A stretch of 64,000 bases of DNA from SKHV01 sp963678565 (GTDB lineage Bacteria > Bacteroidota > Bacteroidia > Bacteroidales > Prolixibacteraceae), in contig OY782875.1 of the NCBI GenBank assembly GCA_963678565.1, positions 2,108,001 to 2,172,000 on the forward strand, given 5' to 3'. Shown here one piece after another: positions 10,013 through 19,319 of this stretch. Under the pieces are notes generated by a model that did no database searches, was not told the DNA's origin, and worked only from the letters and a program-made list of their open reading frames with translations. The position numbers and the translations under genes were made by a program. Position 1 is the stretch's first letter; the number at the start of each line of letters is the position of its first letter.

Positions 10013-11998
10013 TTACAAGTAATTATCAATATAATTTTCAAGTTTTGTTATTGCCACTCTGAATAAAGCCATTTCATCTTCATTTATATCTTTTGCATGA
10101 GCATCCTTCCTATACTTGTTTACATTAGACATGAATGTTTCAAATTCATGTTTATTTTTCTCAAATATGTTTTCAAAAACTAACCACTCTTTTGATACAA
10201 TTTTCCTTAAATCTTCAAAATATATTATTGATTGATTACCATCAAAAATTTCTTTGAGCTTTTTGGAGTAATACTTACGTTCTCTTTCTGTGCCCATTAT
10301 TCGTAGTACAATTTTCTTAGCTTCATTTTCACCGTATTTTGAAAACATTACCTGTCGAACTAGCCTCCTAAGTTTTGGTTCTAATTGATTTCGACGTTCA
10401 GAAATTTCGGCTAACATTTCTTTATTAGTTAAACCTATCCTTTTATATTTCTTTTTATCAGATAGGTAATTTTTCACACTTTCAATTTTGAAATGAAACT
10501 GATTATCGTTTTCATCTATAATATTATAGCCCTTTAAATGAGTTGTATAACTTGGTGAGATACCTGCAAATTCATTAAATGTAGCTACATCTCCAATTGC
10601 TAAAAACTCTAACATTTGATATTCATCATTATAAAAGTTCTTAAGAACTTCTAGAATCATTTCATTATATATAGCATTGTTTTGCTGATAATCATTTTTA
10701 GCATTCTCATATATAACTTTGTCAACCCTAGCTGGTCTTTCTTTCGTTACATACTTATGGATGTAACTACAAACTTGTCTAATTAAAAAAGGATGACCGC
10801 CAAAATCTTCTTGAAGTTTAGAGTATATGATTTCATCAAAAGTTAGTCCCATAATCTTTCCAAGATAACTAACCATTTCTTCGACTTGTTTAATTGAAAA
10901 ACTAGGAACAAAAGAATCTCTTGAGATTAATTCAAAAATTGGATTATCAGTTCCTTTAATAGTCGTAAATTCAACTGATTTTGGATTAGTTCCAGCTATA
11001 AGAAATGTAAATAGATTATTCTCTTTTTGAAATATTGACCTTAAGGCTTGCCAAAATGTTAAAAATTCATACCCACGTTTCCAATGGTCTATATGAGAAA
11101 CTTCAAATGTAATATGTTCAATCTCGTCAAAAATAAGGAGTATGCTCGATGATTTTGATTTTGCCAATATTCTTTTCAGATCGCTTTCAAAACTTTCTAC
11201 AGCTTTTGATTCTAAATAGAGTTTTTCTTCTCTTACCTTTTGGATTATATTATTTTGAACTTTTATTTCTTTTATAATGTAATGCAATGCCTTATTCCAT
11301 TTTTTTAAATGAAAGTCAGGAGATTGGCAATTAATAATAACAGACAAAGTATTATCATTGTTTAATAATCTTCTTACACCATGAAGAATAGAGGTCTTTC
11401 CTGTTTTTCTTAAACCGAACAAGCCAGAGTTTTCATTGCTTTTATGCTTAGTTACTAGTTTATGGACAATTTCGTTTCTCCCAAAAAAATATAATTCCTT
11501 TTTTAGTTCTGATTGAAACGAAAATAAATCGCGATTAAAAAAATATTCTTTAAATCTGTTTTTTATGAATTCATCATTATAATCAGATTTAAATTCTTCA
11601 TATGAAAACGGAACTAATAATTGTACTTCTGGGTCGCTATGCAAAATATCTCTAAGTTCAGATTCTATATTTTTGCATTTACTAATAATTATAGTACAAA
11701 TTTTCTCTATTCTTAGCCCTGGAAAGTTACTTTGGATTTTATCTATTACATGAAGTGTTCTAGCTTGAAATTCGTTATAGGGACTAAATAGAATAATAAA
11801 TTCTCTGACAATATTAAATAGGTCAGAATATATTTTAGGGGGTTTAACAACAATGAAGTTGTACTTGCTGTTTAAATATTCAAACTTTTCACATCTGGTA
11901 ACAAGAAATTCTTTTGATAGAAAATCTTCAGTAATCTTCTTTTCCTCTTTGGGGAATAGTGAAAAATCTGTTTTAGGATGAATTCCTTTTGTTTTCAT
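10013..11998 (-). CDS. STAND/AAA-type NTPase with C-terminal HEPN-like domain, probable defence protein
   Basis: The 661-residue protein has an unassigned N-terminal alpha/beta part (1-135). A P-loop NTPase follows, with Walker A GLRKTGKTS (195-203) and Walker B ILLIFDEIEH (286-295), plus a sensor-like LFTFLIAGTNP. After a winged-helix-like stretch, the last 100 residues contain WLVFENIFEKNKHEF and RKDAHAKD. The R-x3-H arrangement in a helical context resembles HEPN or Swt1-type domains. STAND NTPases with such effectors are known in antiviral systems; this role is inferred from architecture only. It is a single-gene 2-kb cassette with its stop 11 bp from element 7. Confidence 0.75.
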   Translation of the reverse strand: MKTKGIHPKTDFSLFPKEEKKITEDFLSKEFLVTRCEKFEYLNSKYNFIVVKPPKIYSDLFNIVREFIILFSPYNEFQARTLHVIDKIQSNFPGLRIEKICTIIISKCKNIESELRDILHSDPEVQLLVPFSYEEFKSDYNDEFIKNRFKEYFFNRDLFSFQSELKKELYFFGRNEIVHKLVTKHKSNENSGLFGLRKTGKTSILHGVRRLLNNDNTLSVIINCQSPDFHLKKWNKALHYIIKEIKVQNNIIQKVREEKLYLESKAVESFESDLKRILAKSKSSSILLIFDEIEHITFEVSHIDHWKRGYEFLTFWQALRSIFQKENNLFTFLIAGTNPKSVEFTTIKGTDNPIFELISRDSFVPSFSIKQVEEMVSYLGKIMGLTFDEIIYSKLQEDFGGHPFLIRQVCSYIHKYVTKERPARVDKVIYENAKNDYQQNNAIYNEMILEVLKNFYNDEYQMLEFLAIGDVATFNEFAGISPSYTTHLKGYNIIDENDNQFHFKIESVKNYLSDKKKYKRIGLTNKEMLAEISERRNQLEPKLRRLVRQVMFSKYGENEAKKIVLRIMGTERERKYYSKKLKEIFDGNQSIIYFEDLRKIVSKEWLVFENIFEKNKHEFETFMSNVNKYRKDAHAKDINEDEMALFRVAITKLENYIDNYL

Positions 11999-12037
11999 TA
12001 TTATTTGTTTCTTGCATTGTTTTTATTGCCTTGTGCC

Positions 12038-12164
12038 TAACGTTGAATTGTATGTTGTCGGTGCGGAATTCGAAGAGCGTTTTTGTCGACCGACAAAAAT
12101 GCTAGAGAAAGGAGCAGAGGCAACAAATAAAGCAGTTCACCGTACTGCAATATACAAATTGTTA
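12038..12164 (-). repeat. attC-like element 8 (noncoding-cassette class)
   Basis: It is almost identical to element 4, including the TAACGTTGAATTG opening. It is the attC of noncoding copy 3. Confidence 0.9.
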
Positions 12165-12732
12165 CAAGCAGTTAATAAAAAACTACCTACAACTTATTTT
12201 ATGTTCGGTAACTAAAAGTTGTGTGCAGGCGAGCTTTTTTGTTTGAATTTTATACTTACGTTTTTAAAATATTTACACTTAGCTCGCAAAAACAAGTAGT
12301 TGATTCAAAAAAGCTAAAGTGCCACAACAAATAAGTGTTGTTAGTTTATTTATCGTCTACAAGATTAAACAACCAAGAAAGAACTACGATTAAGAGCTTA
12401 AGAAAGCGCGGGGCGAACTTGTCCACAAGCGCAAGGCAGTTTTTAGCTTTGAATGAAACTACGGAATAAAGTTGCTCTTTGATTGAACTCGGATTTAAGT
12501 TTATAGAAAGTGTTGAACATGAAATAGAGTAGGGCGACTTAATTTATTATTTGTAATTGGACTCGTCTTAAACGTAAACAATAATTTGTTTGCAGCTAAA
12601 AGCAACAAAGCACCGAATGCAAACTGAATAAATGCTAGACCAAATTAAGTTGCCCGACATAGATAAAAGTTAAAAAGAGCAATATCTCCGACAAAACTTA
12701 GAGCAGCAATTACAAAAAAATCTAATTGCTTG
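12165..12732 (-). repeat. Noncoding cassette body, copy 3 of 9
   Basis: This 568-bp copy is colinear with copy 1. The left hairpin with flanking A-run and T-run is kept, as are GGGCGACTTAATTT and its partner AAATTAAGTTGCCC. Confidence 0.75.
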
Positions 12733-12861
12733 TAACGGGAAATTGTATGTTGTCGGTGCGGATTTCGAAGAGCGTCTTTGTCCGTTTACGGACATGACGA
12801 TCCAGAAATGTGTAGAGACAACAAGACTTGCTGCCGCCGCACTGCGATGTACAAAATGTTA
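12733..12861 (-). repeat. attC-like element 9
   Basis: It begins TAACGGGAAATTGTATG and ends CGATGTACAAAATGTTA. Its centre has a GTCCGTTTACGGAC hairpin. It serves the sugar-transferase body, with ends GTTAGGCATA and TATGCCTAAC. Confidence 0.87.
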
Positions 12862-12926
12862 GGCATAGTTTAAATTGAGTTTTGAATAAAAAGAATTTGG
12901 ATTTTAAAAATAATGGGAAGGCTTAG

Positions 12927-13937
12927 TTAATATCCAGATCCTCTAATTAAAATATCTACTGTTTTTAAAATTAGTAATATATCTTTTCCCATTGACCAAT
13001 TATCAATATATTCTATATCAAGTTTTAGCGCATCTTCATATCTAATGTTATTTCTTCCAGAAACTTGCCAAATACAAGTGATTCCTGGTTTCATACTTAA
13101 ACGACGTAGTTGCCATCTTTTGTATTGTAATATCTCAGATGGAATTGGAGGACGAGGACCTACAACTGACATTTCACCCTTAATCACATTAATGAATTGA
13201 GGAAGTTCATCCAGTGAGGTTTCTCTTAAGTATTTGCCAATTTTAGTTGTTCGCAGATTACCATTTATTTTAAAAACTTGGCTTTCTTGCTTATCCATTG
13301 CCAATATTGTTGCTTTCAAACCTTCTACATCTTCAACCATTGTTCGAAATTTAAGAACATGAATTCTTCGTCCATATAGTCCAACTCTTTCTTGTTTAAA
13401 GAAAATTGGTCCACCATCCTCTAATTTTATTAGTAGTGCTATTAATAGAAGAAATGGAAATGTCAAAAGAATAACGAATAGACTGAAGCAGAAATCAAAT
13501 AGGTTTTTAAGTTTAGCTCTGAATTGATACTTTGATGTGATTGGGTATGCTTTAAGATAATCAAGGTATAGTTGAGAAATTAACCTGTAGGAAGAATCTT
13601 GTTTCTTGTCATAAAGATTTAATTCTTCTATGTTTAAGTTTAGTTTGTTTATCTCATTCTTAAGACTAACTAATTTATTTTTTAAAATATTATTTGTTTC
13701 ATTATTCAGTCTTACGCCTAATTTCTTTATAGATTTATTTAAATCTTTTATGTCAGAAATATCCTTTGATATTTTGGTTTCTAATATTTCTGTCCTTTTG
13801 ATAATATATTCGATTTTGGAAGAATCATTCGATTTTGTAATATTACTTTCTGTGAATAATTCTCTATTCTTATAAATGGTATATATACCAAGAAGAAAAC
13901 TAATTATAGCTATTATGATTGGGAATATTATTAACAT
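12927..13937 (-). CDS. Bacterial sugar transferase (undecaprenyl-phosphate phosphoglycosyltransferase type)
   Basis: The C-terminal 200 residues match the polyprenol phosphoglycosyltransferase domain. A membrane-entry helix is followed by PIFFKQERVGLYGRR, LKFRTM, TSLDELPQFINVIKGEMS and VGPRP. The KFRTM, DELPQ and GPRP blocks are family hallmarks. Such enzymes put the first sugar phosphate of a surface polysaccharide on the lipid carrier. The N-terminal part has one membrane segment and a coiled coil (about 40-110), not the usual four-helix/CoA-binding module of WcaJ. Its ATG overlaps the stop of the upstream gene (TAATG), so the pair is coupled. An initiating transferase in a cassette is unusual. 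Confidence 0.9.
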   Translation of the reverse strand: MLIIFPIIIAIISFLLGIYTIYKNRELFTESNITKSNDSSKIEYIIKRTEILETKISKDISDIKDLNKSIKKLGVRLNNETNNILKNKLVSLKNEINKLNLNIEELNLYDKKQDSSYRLISQLYLDYLKAYPITSKYQFRAKLKNLFDFCFSLFVILLTFPFLLLIALLIKLEDGGPIFFKQERVGLYGRRIHVLKFRTMVEDVEGLKATILAMDKQESQVFKINGNLRTTKIGKYLRETSLDELPQFINVIKGEMSVVGPRPPIPSEILQYKRWQLRRLSMKPGITCIWQVSGRNNIRYEDALKLDIEYIDNWSMGKDILLILKTVDILIRGSGY

Positions 13938-14344
13938 TATAATTCAGATATAATTATGCCCGTAAAACAACAGAATAAAGTACAAATAATAGTTATGACT
14001 GATGCTAAAAATATATTTTCAGGTAGATAAGCTTGGTTACTAATATTTGCTTTCCAAACTTCTGCAAAATTATAACTGGAAAGTATCATAATTGTACAAA
14101 TTAATCCTCCTGTCGCTATTTTGAGATTTATCAGTTTTTTAGAGCTTCCAAATAACTCTCCTAATACACCAGCAGAAATACAAACAGATATGAGAAAAAA
14201 TTCACCATTGTTTGTGCATTGAAAAATGTTTATTGGCTCATCGTTCAAATATAGAGTGCTAAGACCAAATGCGATGGGAAGTAAAGAAATGAGAACTGTG
14301 AAAAATACCCATTTAAATAATTTCTCAAATATTACTTTAATCAT
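13937..14344 (-). CDS. Small integral membrane protein, partner of the sugar transferase
   Basis: The 135-residue protein shows four hydrophobic segments (about 10-30, 48-66, 77-92 and 110-132) and no recognisable catalytic motif. A short LGELFGSSKK stretch lies in a loop. Its stop overlaps the start of the sugar transferase by one base (TAATG). The two genes fill one cassette, so a joint role in surface polysaccharide assembly is likely. I do not recognise a named family. Confidence 0.7.
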   Translation of the reverse strand: MIKVIFEKLFKWVFFTVLISLLPIAFGLSTLYLNDEPINIFQCTNNGEFFLISVCISAGVLGELFGSSKKLINLKIATGGLICTIMILSSYNFAEVWKANISNQAYLPENIFLASVITIICTLFCCFTGIIISEL

Positions 14345-14444
14345 AGTAGGATTTTTTACTAAAATAGAAATATTATTTGTAATAGTTTGCTAATCTTGTT
14401 TGTCGGATTTAACATATTCTGAAAGATGTTGGGAAAATTATGCC

Positions 14445-14571
14445 TAACGATAAATTGGATGTGCCGTAGTGGTCTGCGGTGCGCATTAGTGTCGGCCGAT
14501 AGGAAAACACAATGCGGGAGCGAACCCGACCGAAACCGCACAAAACCACTATGGCATATGCCAAAATGTTA
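14445..14571 (-). repeat. attC-like element 10
   Basis: It begins TAACGATAAATTGGATGTG and ends GGCATATGCCAAAATGTTA. Both arms changed together compared with other elements (TTGGATGTG with CATATGCCAA). Its body ends GTTACCACC and GTTGCTAAC do not match well. Confidence 0.82.
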
Positions 14572-14581
14572 CCACCAGTTT

Positions 14582-15352
14582 TTATTTTCTTTTGTTTCTG
14601 AATAACCAAAAGCGATTTTTTGTTTCTTTTTCCTTTGAAACAATATTGCTCCTATTGCTTTGCTCTTTAAATTCAAACTCTCTCTCAGTTGCAATCAGCT
14701 TTAATTTACTTACCCATTCTTCATTGATTTTTGCGGATTTTTCTTCTGTATAAACTGTTTTTCCGTGTAGCCCCATTTCAAATACGTCATTCTGAGGTTC
14801 TATAGCTCCAAGATAGAGTTCATTCAGATATTTTAATGCATCTTTCTTGTCTCCATATTTTTCAATAGTATAGAACTTAAAAAGTGGGGACATTACTGGC
14901 TCATACTCCCAATCGAAAAAGTCTAATAAATTCTTTGGTGAATTGTAGTATTCAAAATATGTGATGACATAATTTGAAATGTCCTTTTTAACACGCTCTT
15001 TTAATTCTTTGAGATTTGTCGAATAATTTAATTCATACCATAAGTCTCCTTTATTCATTATGTGTCCATTTCTCATATGAACATCAGCGTCAGTATTTTT
15101 GGGAAAAACAGGAAGTGTATCCTCTGTAATTTTAGAATGAATCTCTTTCTCAATTATTCCTGTATTAAAAACAAATTTCTTGCTTTCTGCATTATTCCAT
15201 TGGCTTTGTTGAACATTGAATGTCTGAATAATTATTTCGTTCTCTCTGAAAAAATGATTTCGTTGCTTTTTAAAACCATAACTTTTAAAAATTGGAGAAA
15301 CTATGTCTTTCAATATTGAATCAAATTCTATTTTTAAATCTCTCTCAGTCAT
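14582..15352 (-). CDS. DUF4304-type protein
   Basis: The 256-residue protein starts MTERDLKIEFDSILKDIV. It shows the DUF4304 pattern of a C-terminal-helix-flanked beta core, including FKSYGFKKQRNHFFREN, IIIQTFNVQQSQWN and KKFVFNTGI. No membrane segment is present and the C-terminus is basic. The family function is unknown; members are often found beside toxin or defence loci in variable regions. It is a single-gene cassette, but its body ends do not pair, so the flanking element may have been swapped by recombination. Family assignment is from pattern memory. Confidence 0.65.
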   Translation of the reverse strand: MTERDLKIEFDSILKDIVSPIFKSYGFKKQRNHFFRENEIIIQTFNVQQSQWNNAESKKFVFNTGIIEKEIHSKITEDTLPVFPKNTDADVHMRNGHIMNKGDLWYELNYSTNLKELKERVKKDISNYVITYFEYYNSPKNLLDFFDWEYEPVMSPLFKFYTIEKYGDKKDALKYLNELYLGAIEPQNDVFEMGLHGKTVYTEEKSAKINEEWVSKLKLIATEREFEFKEQSNRSNIVSKEKETKNRFWLFRNKRK

Positions 15353-15372
15353 TCTATTCTTTAAATTGTTGC

Positions 15373-15499
15373 TAACGGTAAATTGTATGTTGTCGGTGCG
15401 GAATTCGAAGAGCGTTTTTGTCGACCGACAAAAATGCTAGAGAAAGGAGCAGAGGCAACAGTTTTAGCAGTTCACCGTACTGCAATATACAAATTGTTA
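15373..15499 (-). repeat. attC-like element 11 (noncoding-cassette class)
   Basis: Opening TAACGGTAAATTGTATG, otherwise like element 4 with GTCGACCGAC in the inner hairpin. It is the attC of noncoding copy 4. Confidence 0.9.
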
Positions 15500-16068
15500 C
15501 AAGCAGTTAATAAAAAACTGCCTACAACTTATATTATGCTTGGTAACTAAAAGTTGTGTGCAGGCGAGCTTTTTTGTTTGATTTTTATACTTACGTTTTT
15601 AAAATATCTACACTTAGCTCGCAAAAACAAATAGTTGATTCTAAAAAGCTAAAGTGCCACAACAAATAAGTGTTGTTAGTTTATTTATCGACTAAAAGAT
15701 TAAACAACCAAGAAAGAATTATGATTAAGAGCTTTAAAAAGCGCGGGACGAACGTGTCCACAAGCACAAGGCAGTTTTTAGCTTTGAATGAAATTGCGGA
15801 ATAAAGTTGCTCTTTAATTGAACTCGGATTTAAGTTTATAAAAAGTGCTGAACATGAAATAGAGTAGGGCGACTTAATTTATTATTTGTTGTTGTACTTG
15901 TCCTAAACGTAAATAATAATTTGTTTGCAGCTAAAAGCAACAAAGCACTGAATGTAAATTGAATAAATGTTATACCAAATTAAGTTGCTCGACATAGATT
16001 AAAAGTTGAAAAGAGAAATTTCTCCGACAAAACTTAGAGCAGCAATTACAAAAAAAACTAATTGCTTG
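15500..16068 (-). repeat. Noncoding cassette body, copy 4 of 9
   Basis: This 569-bp copy is among the more diverged. The inner right arm reads AAGTTGCTCG instead of AAGTTGCCCG and the outer AAGAGCAA is lost, so the long-range pairings are weakened. The terminator-like hairpin remains. Confidence 0.72.
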
Positions 16069-16195
16069 TAACGGAAAATTGTAAGTTGTCGGTGTGGCTT
16101 TCGAAGAGCGTCAGCGTCGACCGACGCGTGACGGTCAAGAAAGGAGTAGAGACAACTGGTATAGCTGCACCCACAATGCAATTTACAAAATGTTA
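16069..16195 (-). repeat. attC-like element 12
   Basis: Arms TTGTAAGTTGTCGGTGTGG and CCACAATGCAATTTACAA. Centre class GAGCGTCAGCGTC is shared with 13, 22, 36 and 37. Body ends GTTATGCGC and GCGCATAAC pair. Confidence 0.88.
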
Positions 16196-16206
16196 TGCGC
16201 TGAAAT

Positions 16207-16734
16207 TTAATTCTCAATTTTCTCTAAGTTATTCATTTCTATCGGCTCTGTAAGCAAATAACAGTCATTTAATCTTGAAATATAAACATCAAGTTTCCAT
16301 TTGTTATTATAATTGTCTTTAAGTTTTACTCTGAATTTTTCATTTGAATAGTTTGCATCTTTTTGCGACTCTAATAATTTATAGTCGACAATGTCAAAAT
16401 GATAATTTTTTATATTATAAATCTTTTCGATCTTACCAATCACCATGTTGTAACTCATTGAGTATGCCTTAATTATTTCTGGATTCTCATCTTGAAATGC
16501 ATCTAAAATCTCTTTATTATCTTGTTCTATTTTGCTTTTATCTTCCCACATTTTTAAAATCTGGTCAAAGTTAAAGAGGGAGATATAATTTTTAGTATCT
16601 CGCTTATTGATTGCATCTATAGTCTCTGTAATTACGTCTTTCTCTGTTTTACAAGTTGAACTTTTATTAATTGAACAGCCGAATGAAAAAATAAATAATA
16701 GTCCAATTAGTGTTTTAGAGTTAAATTTTAACAT
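16207..16734 (-). CDS. Lipoprotein of unknown function
   Basis: The ATG at 16734 gives 175 residues starting MLKFNSKTLIGLLFIFSFGC. The hydrophobic stretch ending FGC is a lipobox, so the mature protein is probably membrane-anchored and exported. The rest is a compact alpha/beta domain with ETIDAINKRDTKNYISLF near the N-terminus, a pattern common in small NTF2-like secreted proteins. I cannot assign a substrate. It lies 44 bp downstream of a SUKH-like gene in the same cassette, so they may be co-transcribed. Confidence 0.65.
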   Translation of the reverse strand: MLKFNSKTLIGLLFIFSFGCSINKSSTCKTEKDVITETIDAINKRDTKNYISLFNFDQILKMWEDKSKIEQDNKEILDAFQDENPEIIKAYSMSYNMVIGKIEKIYNIKNYHFDIVDYKLLESQKDANYSNEKFRVKLKDNYNNKWKLDVYISRLNDCYLLTEPIEMNNLEKIEN

Positions 16735-16777
16735 GGATAGTTGTCTGTATTTTTGTTTATTGAAAGCAATATTCAGA

Positions 16778-17200
16778 TTAAATTCCAAACATCATTTTAT
16801 AGAACCATGAATAGGAAATACTTCCTGCAGCTTTAGATGAATCTCCCGCAACAATATTCATTTGTTCAGTATCATTGTATAATTTATTATTTTGCTCACA
16901 AGCTTTCATATAATTAATGAATCCTACCAAAGCTTTCAAAAAACTCCTAATGTCTTTGGCGCAGTTTCCCATTTCAAATTCAGGTGAGTCATGGTCGAGC
17001 ATAACAATTTCATTATTTGATTTTCTAATTGCCAGAATATCTAGCTCGAAATTTCCAATTTTTACATACTTATCACTCAATGGAAGAATATCCACTTTTT
17101 CAATAAACTCAACCATTCCAATTTTATTTTTAAACTTTTTAAGTTCTTGGAGTAGTAGAGAGTCTTCTCTTATTTCAATCAAACTTTCAAAATCTCTCAT
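16778..17200 (-). CDS. SUKH (SMI1/KNR4)-like protein, possible immunity protein
   Basis: I use the ATG at 17200 (MRDFESLIEIREDSLL); the longer frame runs into element 13 and is spurious. The 140 residues include a VEFIEKVDILPLSDKY segment, then IVMLDHDSPEF and a C-terminal helix DIRSFLKALVGFINYM. This order resembles SUKH-superfamily proteins, many of which are immunity proteins for polymorphic toxins. No toxin is present in the cassette. The assignment is tentative and rests on general pattern only. Confidence 0.5.
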   Translation of the reverse strand: MRDFESLIEIREDSLLLQELKKFKNKIGMVEFIEKVDILPLSDKYVKIGNFELDILAIRKSNNEIVMLDHDSPEFEMGNCAKDIRSFLKALVGFINYMKACEQNNKLYNDTEQMNIVAGDSSKAAGSISYSWFYKMMFGI

Positions 17201-17216
17201 GTCGTTTTTTTGCGCA

Positions 17217-17343
17217 TAACGGTCACTTGCAAGTTGTCGTTGCGGATTTCGAAGAGCGTCAGTGTCCGATAGGACATGACGGTCAAGAAAGGAGCAGAGA
17301 CAACGCACACCACTGCACCCGCAATGCAATTTGCAACTTGTTA
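17217..17343 (-). repeat. attC-like element 13
   Basis: Arms CACTTGCAAGTTGTCGTTGCGG and CCGCAATGCAATTTGCAACTTG show paired changes (TTGCAAG/TTTGCAA) that keep the stem. Body ends GTTACAGGGC and GCCCTGTAAC pair over 10 bp. Confidence 0.88.
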
Positions 17344-17350
17344 CAGGGCG

Positions 17351-17923
17351 TTATTTAATTCTTTTTTTAATTAAAGGCATTTCGTTCTCCGAATTGTCAA
17401 AGATTTGAACCGTAACTTCTTTGTTTTTTAAAAATTCTTCGAAATCTGGATTCTTTTGTAATCTTCTAAAGTCATCCATTATTAGGTTAAAACATTCATT
17501 CAATTCTGTCGGTGAAATATTTGCCTTATCATACCAAAACAATTCATTTTGAACGATAAGTGTCCCTTCATTGTCTTGAGAAATTTTTAAATTCTCATAA
17601 CTCCAAATTTGTCCGCTTTCAATATCCTTTATTCCCGTTTTAATTTTGTCATTATCATTTAGTCCCAAGTAAATTGAGTCCATTCTTTTAAATTGCCATA
17701 ATCCAACACCAATTCCTCCGATTCCAAAAGCAACTACTGAGGAAATCAGTCTAGATACTTGCATGTTTTCAATTTCAAAATGACTGTTTATTAAAAATGA
17801 AGCAATTGCAACAGTTAGTCCCCAATAAATCGTGCCGTGGAGAATTACATATTGCCATTTTTTTTGTCTTTGTTTCTCCCAATGAGAATAAAACTGTTCT
17901 CCTTTTTTGCTAATTTCTTTCAT
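17351..17923 (-). CDS. Membrane protein with two N-terminal transmembrane segments
   Basis: The 190-residue protein starts MKEISKKGEQFYSHWEKQRQ. Two membrane segments follow, at about residues 25-45 and 58-76. A cytoplasmic or periplasmic tail then reads LWYDK-like strands and a helix (ELNECFNLIMDDFRRLQKN). The arrangement of two helices plus a small beta domain recalls YcxB-type tails, but I see no defining motif. Single-gene cassette; stop 8 bp from element 13. Function unknown. Confidence 0.65.
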   Translation of the reverse strand: MKEISKKGEQFYSHWEKQRQKKWQYVILHGTIYWGLTVAIASFLINSHFEIENMQVSRLISSVVAFGIGGIGVGLWQFKRMDSIYLGLNDNDKIKTGIKDIESGQIWSYENLKISQDNEGTLIVQNELFWYDKANISPTELNECFNLIMDDFRRLQKNPDFEEFLKNKEVTVQIFDNSENEMPLIKKRIK

Positions 17924-17949
17924 CTGTGTCTTTTTTTTATAATGCCCTG

Positions 17950-18075
17950 TAACGGTGGTGGTATGAGGTCGTGGCGGTCAGACGAGAGTCTGAGTGTCCG
18001 ACCGAAACTGAGGTTGGGACGAGATTCGACTTGTCGAATCCGTACAAACCCAGCCATGACTTATACCACGTGTTA
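17950..18075 (-). repeat. attC-like element 14
   Basis: A divergent member with arms GGTATGAGGTCGTGGCGG and GCCATGACTTATACC, ending CACGTGTTA. Centre is unique. Body ends GTTAGCCAC and GTGGCTAAC pair. Confidence 0.82.
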
Positions 18076-18091
18076 GCCACTGGTTTTTTTC

Positions 18092-19159
18092 TTACACACT
18101 TCTAAATAAATCGTCAATTACTTTATTTTTTATTGTTTTAACAAATTCAGTTGGGGCATAGCTTTTTTTGAAAGATTCTTCTAATTCTGTCCTTTTTGCC
18201 CTAATAAAATACATCTTCGGTTCGTTAACTCCGTCAATCCGTACAAAGTATGAATGGACAAATGAGTTAATATCAACATTCGTGTCGTTAAGCTCTTTAA
18301 AAAAATCATATGAGTATTTCTCAACCCAGCGCACAATTTGGTCCACATTTGAGGATTTTAGCCACACATTAATTACGAAAAATGCTTCGTCTTTTTTGTC
18401 TGATAAATGAACATGGATTTCTCCATTTATGTCCTTGGTTGGAATTGTTTTTTCAAGTTCCTTCCTTCCATTTTTTATTAAAGTTTCTTTTAGGATTGTA
18501 AGCTCTTGACTTACATCAACCTCAATTTCTTTTGACAACTCGTTATTTTGTTTTTGCTTATATTCTTGCTCCGAAAAATCGAAGTATTGTGGGAGAATTC
18601 GAATTAATGAAACTACACAAAATACAAATGAAATTACGGTAGAAATAAATCCTTGCCTTTCAGTTAGTATCCCAAATTTGCCAAGCCAAAGCGGATAAAC
18701 AATAACAATACTTAGGAGAAACACAATTATCATAATTTGGAGAAATCCAAGGTTCGAGATGTAACGTAAATATTTTCTAAGCTTATTTTTCCTCGGATTA
18801 AATTTTGTAGAACTAATTGTAAATATATAACCCTTATGAGCATAAAAGTCAAGGAAGTATTTAATGAAAATAAGACTGAAAAGTATATGAAACCAAAAAG
18901 CAATTTGAGTGCTACTCTCTAAATACAAGAATATTATTGATGTGATAATGTTATACGCTAAAAGTAAAAACAAAAACTTTGTCAGTCTAACATAGTATTT
19001 TAAAAACATTGTCCGGCTAAATTCAAAAGAAGAGAAACCACTTTGCAATAGAAAAGTACTTGTCGCGATTAACAGTCCTAACAAAGTCGAGGAGAGTACT
19101 AATTGATTGGCGAAGTAATTTCCGAAATCAATATTTTTTATGAAAATGTCAATGTTCAT
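18092..19159 (-). CDS. Polytopic membrane protein with soluble C-terminal domain
   Basis: The 355-residue protein has about six hydrophobic segments in its first 200 residues, including LVLSSTLLGLLIATSTFLL, FLFLLLAYNIITSIIFLYL and IMIIVFLLSIVIVYPLWL. A soluble C-terminal half with mixed helices and strands (EIHVHLSDKKDEAFFVINVW) follows. No channel, transporter or enzyme signature is recognisable. It is the only gene of its cassette. An envelope stress or defence role is possible but there is no direct evidence. Confidence 0.65.
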   Translation of the reverse strand: MNIDIFIKNIDFGNYFANQLVLSSTLLGLLIATSTFLLQSGFSSFEFSRTMFLKYYVRLTKFLFLLLAYNIITSIIFLYLESSTQIAFWFHILFSLIFIKYFLDFYAHKGYIFTISSTKFNPRKNKLRKYLRYISNLGFLQIMIIVFLLSIVIVYPLWLGKFGILTERQGFISTVISFVFCVVSLIRILPQYFDFSEQEYKQKQNNELSKEIEVDVSQELTILKETLIKNGRKELEKTIPTKDINGEIHVHLSDKKDEAFFVINVWLKSSNVDQIVRWVEKYSYDFFKELNDTNVDINSFVHSYFVRIDGVNEPKMYFIRAKRTELEESFKKSYAPTEFVKTIKNKVIDDLFRSV

Positions 19160-19183
19160 TTACTGTCTTTTTAAACTTGTGGC

Positions 19184-19309
19184 TAACGGTAAATTATATG
19201 TTGTCGTAGCGGATTGCGGGTGATTGTCTGTCCGCCGGGACTGAGACAATCAGGCGGGAATCCGGGCTACGCAAACCACAGAAACCGCTATGCAATATAT
19301 AAAATGTTA
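19184..19309 (-). repeat. attC-like element 15
   Basis: Arms TTATATGTTGTCGTAGCGG and CCGCTATGCAATATATAA; TTATATG and ATATATAA changed together. Centre is a variant of the element 5 class. Body ends GTTAACGCCA and TGGCGTTAAC pair. Confidence 0.87.
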
Positions 19310-19319
19310 ACGCCAGTTT

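Noticed and set aside
16778..17329. Longer start for the SUKH-like gene and similar N-terminal extensions (also at 4943 and 32310)
   Set aside because: The extensions at 17329 and 4943 are translations of attC-like elements; the extension at 32310 is low-complexity flanking sequence. Internal ATGs fit the families better.
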